Of a stretch of 64,000 nt of DNA, positions 55,213-64,000 are shown piece by piece. Position numbers and translations under genes: made by a program. Position 1 is the first letter of the stretch, and each line of letters begins with the position of its first letter. Origin of the DNA: Watersipora subatra (lineage: Eukaryota; Bryozoa; Gymnolaemata; Cheilostomatida; Watersiporidae). The DNA lies in the NCBI RefSeq assembly GCF_963576615.1, contig NC_088714.1:42440072-42504071 (forward strand), given 5' to 3'. The notes under the pieces are model-generated. The model was not told the origin of the DNA and did not search any database. It was given only the letters and a program-made list of their open reading frames with translations.

Positions 55213-55312
55213 TAGAAGGCTGTTGTATATAGCGATCACAGTAGCTAGTCAAGTCTCTATATAATAGAAGGCTGTTGTATATAGCGATCACAGCTAGTCA
55301 AGTCTCTATTCA
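55213..55312. repeat. about 50 bp direct duplication
   Basis: AATAGAAGGCTGTTGTATAT followed by AGCGATCACAG...CTAGTCAAGTCTCTAT occurs twice in tandem; the first copy carries an extra TAG. Confidence 0.9.
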
Positions 55313-56449
55313 ACTAGTATTTACAAACATTGGAAGGTCACAGGTTAAAGCAGAAAAATCTATACAAAGTACATTGAAAGTGTAAACGTCAGCCTGAGAT
55401 ATTTACCATGGTTACATTCAGCATGTTGGGGCACGTCAAAATCAAGATATCAGACAATCCGAGATTGGTAAACTACTACATGGGGTGATGACAGGAGTTG
55501 TCCATAAAATTAATAATAAAATAAAACTATTCACATCCTAAGTGTCGTATGTTGCTATAGAAATCAGTCTAAAGCTTGTTAGGTTGACATGTTTTAGACC
55601 GATTTCTATATGCAAATAAGATGTCAGATACAGTAGCATTCCACTGTCTGTGACACTTATGCAGCGATGAACACTTAGTAGACTAAAGTGCTGATGTTTA
55701 ATGCTGAGTTTGTCATTGAAATATGGCCAAGTTTTGGTCAAGTCAGCAAAAATGGAAATGCATTATGTATGCGAGCTAGATACTCAGATATTGAAATGAC
55801 TAAGATGTGTTTAATAAGTTTGACGGTGAACCTCATTCCGAGTGTTGATTAGATATACTCTAATGGCATAAAATGATTAATAGTTACATGCATGAATCTT
55901 TAGGTGTTATGTATGTAAATATTTTTATTGCATCATGCATATTTCTTTAAACTTCAAACTGATTAAAATGTTTACTCCGTTGTCGAGTCTAACAGTAACA
56001 TTTATGCTGAGTGCAACATGAGCTTTATAAAAAGGAATACATTTGCTCATGGGCTATTCCTAGATTTATACTGAATTGCTCGTTTTTATATTACACAATT
56101 ACATCAGTAAAATAGGTATAGCAAACGCGATAGCCATTGAAATAAAGCTTTCACTGATGTTAAGTGTATAGCATTGCTAACATTGTACATGCGTGACTGA
56201 ATGAAACTGCCGACTAGAAAAAGAGGTTCAGCTCTGTGTTGCATCTGTAACTATGCAAGTTTGAACTACTACCAGCATATCCTGACTAATAAACATCTGA
56301 AAGTTTGACCAGGACTGCCCTAACCTACTCAGTTTTAAGAGAGTCTAGTGATGCTACAAATTCATGTTTAAAATTGATATAAAAATATGTGTGCTGTCAG
56401 TAATCTATGAGTTCATAAACCTTTGGCCAGTATGAATAAAGACTTGGAC
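55313..56449. other. no gene recognised
   Basis: AT-rich sequence; no repeats or protein-like frames stand out. Confidence 0.4.
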
Positions 56450-56890
56450 ATTCTATATAAATCGCAGTGTTTGTGAAGCTGTCATGCGAATGTCTATCTA
56501 TAGCAATGAACTTCTAAGAACAAAAAATTGGAATTGGAATTTAACTTCGCACACCTGTTTTGCAGACAGGTGCTAACCACTACACCACACAGCTACCTTA
56601 TAATTGTGGACATACTTGTTACATCTGCAATCTTTAATGGGATTGGATAAAATATGCACACTTTATTTATCTTTGCTTGCACTAATAGACAAAAATACAT
56701 GCCCAGACTTGCTGTAAATGCTATAAATATATGTACATATAACATCAAGTAAATTAAACTTTTAGTACACAGAAATAAACTCCTTTAATCAACAGTTAAA
56801 ATGGTAAATGCTATATTTATATGTTGATTAAAAATTAATTTTCTGGGTAAAAACCTTTTTCATTATCCAAGCATTCAGATATTAGTGTAA
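56450..56890 (-). repeat. CCCGGC-head dispersed repeat, reverse copy with tRNA-like segment
   Basis: On the plus strand: TATATAAATCGCAGTGTTTG (tail), CCTGTTTTGCAGACAGGTGC and TAACCACTACACCACACAGC (reverse of a tRNA-like GTGGTGTAGTGGTTAGC), GTGGACATACTTGTTACA, then body sequence to CATTATCCAAGCATTC, a decayed head. Confidence 0.65.
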
Positions 56891-59800
56891 TATGAAACCG
56901 TGCACCGATTTCCTACAAAAAGAGCTAATCCAGTACTCCAGGCAATGCTAGCCATTAACACAGAGACCACATATCAAAATTATCAAAATCGACTTTATAT
57001 CTAGATGATTATCAAATAGCTTTTATTTGTTTTACCATGCTACAAGTGCATAAGAACAGAGACAGAGAACCATAAAAAATAGGCAAGAAGTAGCTACAGC
57101 TGTATTTCTGTCAGATAGTGTATATCTGTTTACTATCAGATAGTGTCATTTGGCCATATCTATCATAACCTTGATTTTGCAATAGAAGATAAGGGAAAGG
57201 AGTGAGTTGAGGTTACAGACCGATCAATATGAGGACAACTCAAATGAACTAAACAGTGCCAGAAGTAGAATATGCGATATTCTTGGTTTCAGAAACTTTT
57301 AGTGCATAGAATTGCTGACACCACACACGTTGTTAATAATTAATTATGAACTTCAAATAAGGCTCAACAGAAATAGCTAGAACTTTGCTATTTTTCCGTC
57401 TAATGTCGATTAATTAAAATCTAATGTTTAAAAATCATTACTCTCGCTAGTAAATAGTTGACGCCAAAAACATTAAATCAAATTATGTTCTTAGATCGTA
57501 TTTTTTGTTAACAAAAGAGTTCATATAACCATATTCCATATAAACTAACTGCTTCAAATCAACAAAAACTGCACAAAAGAGTTCACTCAAAAATTAGTGT
57601 GCTTTTTCGGCCGGTCAAAAAGGTACCAGAAATATGTAACCTTACTCATTAAGTTTAAGGACAAGTTCAGAGAGAAAGATCCAACAGATCTTACACTCAT
57701 TGTTGCTAATATAGTTTTAAATTTACGTCCTAATGAGTACATTTTACAGTGTTTTAATCATTCCACAAAAGGTTGGTTAGCAAAATCTGACCGTTCTTTG
57801 TAACACGAATTTAATTGGAGATCATATACGAGTTTTGAAGTACACATGCAACTAAAATAAGAATATGAAATGTCACCAAATTCAAAGTGTAAATTAATAA
57901 TTCATTTTAAGAACCAAAACACCAAGAACGTAGTAAAGCCAATGTTATTGGAGATGAACACGAGAATTCCTTTAGTTGTGCCGTAATATATAGGGCCTAC
58001 TTGCAAAGTAATTCACAAGATACACATTCAAGCTGAGCGAACAAAACCTTGAATAACAATAAAACTATACTTACAGGCGATGAGTATGTTTTCCATGGAT
58101 ACGGACAGCTTGGTTTGTTTTTTTTTGCTAAATGTATATAGTTATAAACGGTAACTAATGGGCTATTGTAACGTATGAAAAATCAAGTTTTACCTTTTTG
58201 TACGGAGCATACGACTCTGTTGTTAGAGATTCAACCGTTAAAAAACATGACGCAGCTATGTCTTTTGATAACTGATGCCCACTTTATAGTTAATAGCAAA
58301 CAAGGATTACATACCTTGTATAACACCCAGTAGTTCGTAACGAGCCAACAATAAAAGATGCCATACCACTATCACCACGACTTTCATCTAGTTTATCATC
58401 ATACTAAGTTAGCGATACTTACACTGACATATTGCTTTAAAAATACGAATAAAATTCCTCCTTTAACAGAAATCGACTACAGTTGTAAAAAGCTGTCACT
58501 TGAAATGTAGAGGCGATTAGCGTTTGGCTTTGTTTAGAAGGTTTGTGCTGTGGATCGCATTTTCTGCAGTACACACCTAGTCTGTGCTCTATCATGTACC
58601 GCACTAACGAGAACCACAAAACTAACCCACACAAAACATTAGCAAAAGCGTGTATACATGTCTATGCATAAATTGCCAATAGCAAGGCTAGCTTTTACGT
58701 TTAAATGTGTCCCTGATTAGTAAAGATCTATGTATGAGTAGTGTTTTGTAATAATCATTGACATTCAGTACACAAATGTTCGATGCATAGTATTACCGTA
58801 TTTATTCTTCGGGCTAAGTTTTCCAATCTCGGATATCGCTTGGTGTTGGTTGTCAAAAATTGTCTTTGTCACGAGCTGTGTCAGAACAAAGGAATGCTAG
58901 CTTATTTTAAGCCTTGTCTTCGTGGCTGTTGCAATATGCATGTATAGCTCGATTTACATTGAAAACCATAAAATTTAAGACTGAGTATAAAGTGTTTTAA
59001 TGCTGTAACATTCTTTGCTGTAATTATTGGACCAGCTAATTGGACCAGCTTTACTATGTATAACATAGTAAAGCTCGTTTATCGTTCAGACTATGTGGTT
59101 ACCGTATACACCCGTATGTTCTACGGCCAATACAGTACGTACTAGCGAATACTGTATAGGTAGGTACTGTATACTGGTTGTTGGTAGTTATCTATACATA
59201 CAGTATGTCTTTTGTCACACGCACTGCTGACTAAAAGTCGCTGAATCTGTCGGCTGAAATTGTGTAACGTCAGAACACCTCATTCGTCATACCGTGACCA
59301 TGACCTACGGTCAATGACTCATACAGTAATGATAACACTGGAAGATACTGTCCTCGCGGCTATGAGTATTTTGCTATAGGTAAAATAGCTCGAGTCTCGT
59401 GTACAGTCTCGCTGAACATAAAATTAGGTACTGTACAACTAATAAGGATCGGCCAATAAATACGTATGCGTAAACCGTATTCACATCTATAGTTGGGCGT
59501 GACTGTCGAAGTGTAAAAAGGCGATTCGTGATGTCCGGTGTGAAGTTCATAGCTGAAGTAAGGTAGATTTGTTAAGGTACTATTAATTTACTAAATTCTC
59601 TATCACATTTTATAGCTATAAATAACACTTTCTTTAATATGTGAAAAGGTATTTGCTCAACTAAATGCATTTACTATTATGAGGTCTGAATACAACATCA
59701 TTGGTCTTCCTTGCAGTCTATTGACGGTCAAAGTAGATGAAAATTATAAAACAATGCAGTACGAAACCGATTCAAATGTTCAACAGATTTTCAAAATGTA

Positions 59801-61700
59801 TATGAAATGTACAAATAGATATGGCACATTTGAATGTCTGTATTTGAGTTGAGTTTCAATGTTCTGATGAGTGCTGGTTGGCACAGGCTTACCACTTGGT
59901 CCCTTTTATTATTTAACCAGCAAATTTTAAGTACAGGTTGTTTAAGTATCAATCTTTTCATCAGTCATTTTCTATTATACTGAGTCAAATAACTGCCATT
60001 TTCATAAACATGAGTTGTCATATTTATAAACATCAATGTGAAGTGAAAGGAGAAAAAGCCATAAAATTGGTAACTATGACACCCGGTAGGTTCGAATACT
60101 GGCCAAGACTAGCCAGGCTGTCTGGGACTAAAAGCTGCCCCTGGTGAATTAGATCTAATGCTGACTTGGCTGAAATAAATGTGCTTGCTATAATTGTTTT
60201 AAGCTGGATAGCCCATTAACACTATGCACTGTACAATTTGAGCAAAACAACTTAAACACTGACTGGTCCATGTCCTAGGTGATTTAGTGAGACAAATTTG
60301 CCCAGGTGACAGTATTTGCTAGTTTCTCACAACACACTTGGCCAGCTAAGTTAGTACCCTTGAGTGGATGCAGCTATTAGTCACTGCTTTATACAACTAT
60401 GTATGTCACCCAGAGTCACAGACGTACCAAATCTGCTAGTCGTCTCCTGAAACCTTAAATGACTCCAATTTAAGATGGTGACCTCTGCTATAGTTTAGAA
60501 GGAGATAATAGGGCAGACTTAACTAGTTTCCTTCACTAACTAGACTGTTGCTGATTCAATTATGTTTTTAGTGAATGATTTCTGAAGCTTATTAGAACTA
60601 AACACACAGCAAGAACAAATTGCCCAAAGTGGTCAGCACACAGGCATTGTATGCAGAAAAAACTAGTAAATCACAGTAACACAAAAAACAAATTTGAAAA
60701 CTATATAAGTCAATGAGCATAGTATTTTTTTGACCAAGTAAAGCAATCAAAAATGATAATCTAGATATAGCCATGCCATATCAAGTTTAGCAAGCTTTAC
60801 AATTGTATTGTGTTGTCATTTAACTGTAGGTTTTAACAGCTATAAAAATTGTGAAGTGAGCAATTATTATGATATGATTTTTATAAAATTATTTGAACTA
60901 TTATTTTTCATTCATCGATGCCAGATGCTTACAAGTTGCAAAACTAAAAATCACGTCTTCAAGCTGTTATTTAGGATTTTAAAATGGAGATTATTCTACA
61001 TCACTTCCTTCAAGCACAATGTTTTCACAAACTTACTTCACAGCAGTTTGCTTGCAGGGCAGTTCTCTGTTGGGTGTTGCAGAGTGAGAACTAGTTTTGT
61101 TTGCTGTTCAGATCTTATTCAACGATAACATTATTTCTCTGTTTTGAAAGTTGATATTAGAAATTAGTTGAAGGAGTAACTTTATGCAAAAATTCAAATT
61201 TTTAAAAACTTTTGTTTTGCATTCTTCAAAAAGAAACAGTTATGGTCTGAAGCTAAAATTATAACTTTACAGTCAAATATTTACTACCTCAAAAAGTTAT
61301 GATGTAAGTTTACCTACATGTCTTAAAAGATCTGTGAAAGTGTATTTTGCTTAGAAATTATTAATATGAACCAATTTTATCTAGCTACAGTGGGCATTTG
61401 ACAATAAATGTGAACAATCAACGCCCACAAAGTTGCACGATATTGACAAGGGCAGAAAATCAAGCCTCAGTTATAGTAACATAACTAATATAGCCAAAAC
61501 CTCTCTCCTTAGTGACTAATTGCCGATGCCAACCATCAGCTGATCTAGCTCATAAACTCATGTGTTTGTCCCCAGTACCAGTGCGAAGTTTGAAACAGTA
61601 TTTAATCGACACATCAAACTGGAACAAGTAACACATTAATCGTAATAAACAATTGCTGTAGTGGCAATCTCTACCAAATATATAACCTGAATTATATACA
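56891..61700. other. no gene recognised
   Basis: AT-rich sequence. It includes a 68-codon plus-strand frame at 57597-57803 of normal composition but unknown identity, a small hairpin at 59047-59075, and a segment at about 58918-59015 (TTTAAGACTGAGTATAAAGT) that recurs at 63370-63430. Confidence 0.4.
59047..59075. other. 13 bp perfect hairpin
   Basis: AGCTTTACTATGT, three-base loop, ACATAGTAAAGCT. No T-run follows, so it is not an obvious terminator. Function unknown. Confidence 0.6.
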
Positions 61701-61702
61701 TA

Positions 61703-62103
61703 CTAGCTGAATGCCCGGCCTTGCGCGGGAATAAATTAATTACCCAATGAATTTTAGTAACTTATTTTGTAAGATGGTAAGCCAGTAGTCTAAATTTTTA
61801 CTAAAACAATAGTCTTGTCTGAAGGCAGCTTAATAATCTTTGTCACGCGTAACGATCAACCGTGCTAGTTAATCGCTCTAAGCGCGAGTATTTTAACCGA
61901 TGTAATAAATGTCATTGCATTCATTCACCGCCAGCGGCAGTTGGAGATCATAGTGTAGTGGCTTAGATTGCTGGTCTGCAGACTTGGAAGTTCCAAGATC
62001 AAATCTTCTGCGAAGCAGGTTTATCGTATCTAAAAATTTATCTCTATAACTGGACACGCAGCTGACAGTCAACAGCCACTGAGAATTATATATATATATA
62101 TAG
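61703..62103 (+). repeat. CCCGGC-head dispersed repeat, compact full-length copy
   Basis: Head CTAGCTGAATGCCCGGCCTT (GCGCGGGAATAA follows), a tRNA-like segment at about 61938-62010 (TAGTGTAGTGGCTTAG, GGTCTGCAGACTTGGAAG, CAAGATCAAATCTTC), tail AACTGGACACGCAGCTGACA, and a terminal (TA)n run at 62089-62101. At about 400 bases, this copy shows the whole layout most clearly. Confidence 0.75.
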
Positions 62104-64000
62104 ACACTGCCCAACGTACAACCGAGTTAAATTTCAGATGGTCGTTCCTTCAGCGAATTTGTTCGTAAGTTGTCTTGGACTATAACTTGTGTAGTGCGCA
62201 TGGGCTAAAAGTTTATCATTATTTTTGCGAGATGTTTTTAAAATAGCGAAGCGTAAAAGTTTTGCTCTGCTAAAAAATTGTTTGGTTGCTAATATCGACT
62301 AGTTCAGAAGTGGAGAAAAAGAGTTGAGGTCAGCAGACACGTTGGAAGGCATTGAATAGCTAGAAGAAGATAAAATCATTGTTATTATATATGGTAACAT
62401 TAAAACTTGCATGTTTATAGCATATTATTTGATAGCATTTTTGCGTTTATCATAACTCCTCTTCTATTGCACATCAGCAGCCAGTTTCGCTGCAAACTGT
62501 AGCAAACATATCAATGAGTGCAATACAATACAATACAGCTTTAATACAACATTTTTACATATAATTATAAAGGGTTATAGAGTGATGTCTATACGCACAA
62601 CACCGTTCATATCTACTGTTGTTCGTAGCACTAATGTTCGCATGTAGGGTAGCGTCTGCATAGATTCAAGCTTAAATTCTGAGAATGACAGACTCGCAAT
62701 TCTTAGATTATGATGAAAATATCATTGGCCTACATTTCGACGATAATCAGGCTTTGAATGATACCAACATTATTGGTATCGTCAATAATATTAGTATCCA
62801 ATATTCAATACCAATGTTTGGTATTGAGTATTGGAGCACAATGTGAAAGTATTGGAAGTAATGATATTTGGGTAGTTTTTGAGTATTGAACTCAAGTTCG
62901 ACGATTACATGCGCTGCTAATATGTATCCATTATCATTAATAAAAATTATAAGCTCTTTTTTCTAGATTCAACAATTTTAGGCTTGTTTATTACTCAGTG
63001 TTTTGACGTTCTCGTCGAAAAAGAAAAACGCCACATCAAGTACTTTACCCTAGCTAACATCACAAGTGGAAATAAGATACATGTATATGTCAAACCTAAA
63101 TCAACATACCTGAGGTCATAAGGTCAATTGGCCCATCTTCTTATCTGCATTTCTCTTTGTGTGCAAAATCTGGTCAATCATGTCATTGATGTAATTTTAC
63201 TGGCAGTTATTTATTTTAGGATGCTATTTAATCGGTACCATATTTTTTACAATATGTAGTTGTAGAGGAGAATTAATGACTGGAAAGTATCTGTTAAAGC
63301 CATTCAAATTTTGTGCGCTACGTTTTTCATAAATAGTCATCTTGATTGTACAACTTCAACATTTAAGACATTTAAAATTTAAGACTGAGTATGAAGTGTT
63401 TCAATGCTGTAACATTCTCCGCTGTAATATTTCGTAAGCATTTTGAAGTTTGCCGATGCTTAAGCGCTTGTACTATTTGGATGCAGTTGAGTCTTAACAT
63501 AAAAAGTTGCTATGGTCTGATATTACCTAGGAGCTACATGTATAAACCTAAATTCGATGTGAAAACTAAAATAAAGGAATATTTACTAAATTGTTATTTT
63601 TTACTTTGCATTAGAAACGCATTAACGAAGATAACAGGTTCAACAATGCATGAGTTTGGGACTGGAGTAAGTGATAGAATTACATGGCATAGCTTACTCT
63701 AATTTACACTAAATATAGTTTCAATAACTGAGTCTCAAAGACTTCAAGGAACAAATTGAATTTTGGAGTTATCAGTTCCTACACATAACATTTTATTTAT
63801 CAAAATCCACTTTGAATAGCTTCATTGTAAATTTTTAATAGTCATTGAATTTTGCCATGCAACCATGTGTTGTGTAAGCCTTGCTACATTTGCAACGCTT
63901 GTAATTTCTCACATGCGTAACCTTGCACATCAATGTAACAAAATATTGGCAGAGATTACCCTAAAATAATGATTGGCTAGGTTTTGTACACATGGAGAAA
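62104..64000. other. no gene recognised
   Basis: Contains a fragment at 62270-62400 related to 39958-40070, repeated ATTGGTATC motifs at 62755-62830, and the second copy of the segment from 58918-59015 at about 63370. Open frames are not convincing. Confidence 0.4.

Noticed and set aside
57597..57803. 68-codon plus-strand frame
   Set aside because: No recognisable domain, no supported splice sites, and no neighbours to give context.

Overview
This window looks like AT-rich, intron-rich nuclear DNA from an invertebrate animal, probably a bilaterian. The evidence is two highly conserved metazoan genes split into many short exons with GT-AG introns, a very high load of short inverted-repeat transposons, and many minisatellites. 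I cannot place it more precisely from sequence alone. Nothing suggests bacterial or viral DNA.

Three genes can be assembled. (1) On the minus strand, 14321 down to 3060, is a complete ten-exon gene for the DEAD/DECD-box RNA helicase UAP56 (DDX39B/Sub2 family). Its phases are consistent throughout and it encodes 427 residues. A candidate promoter and 5' untranslated exon lie near 18190-18250. (2) On the plus strand, 21069-23668, two exons encode a 151-residue single-pass membrane protein with a basic coiled-coil tail that I do not recognise. (3) On the minus strand, 50016 down to 24440, is a complete nine-exon gene for Pellino, the FHA/RING-like E3 ubiquitin ligase of Toll/IL-1 receptor signalling. 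It encodes 496 residues and covers 25.6 kb. Genes 2 and 3 converge, and their likely poly(A) signals cross by tens of bases.

Most of the remaining sequence is repeats. Pellino introns hold about 6 kb of tandem arrays: 22 bp at 30.25 kb, 19 bp at 31.9 kb, 42 bp at 32.65 kb, 21 bp x 58 at 34.6 kb, 45 bp at 37.3 kb, 35 bp at 37.8 kb, and 14 bp x about 178 at 46.6-49.1 kb. Arrays of 30 bp and 26 bp lie at 52-53 kb. In both large genes one minisatellite runs to within about 10-13 bases of a splice acceptor. Transposons include TA-flanked Tc1/mariner or pogo-like elements, a pair of 875 bp elements flanked by TTAA, a 1.57 kb giant palindrome and a 120 bp foldback (each with an 8 bp target duplication), and an internally deleted piggyBac-like transposase remnant. 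A dispersed family starts with a conserved CCCGGC-type head, often carries a tRNA-like segment and ends in (TA)n.

From 50.6 to 64 kb, upstream of Pellino, I recognise no gene. I did not find a new multi-gene system. The strongest leads are the acceptor-abutting minisatellites, the open-on-both-strands 21 bp array, the CpG-dense 14 bp array and the unrecognised membrane protein.
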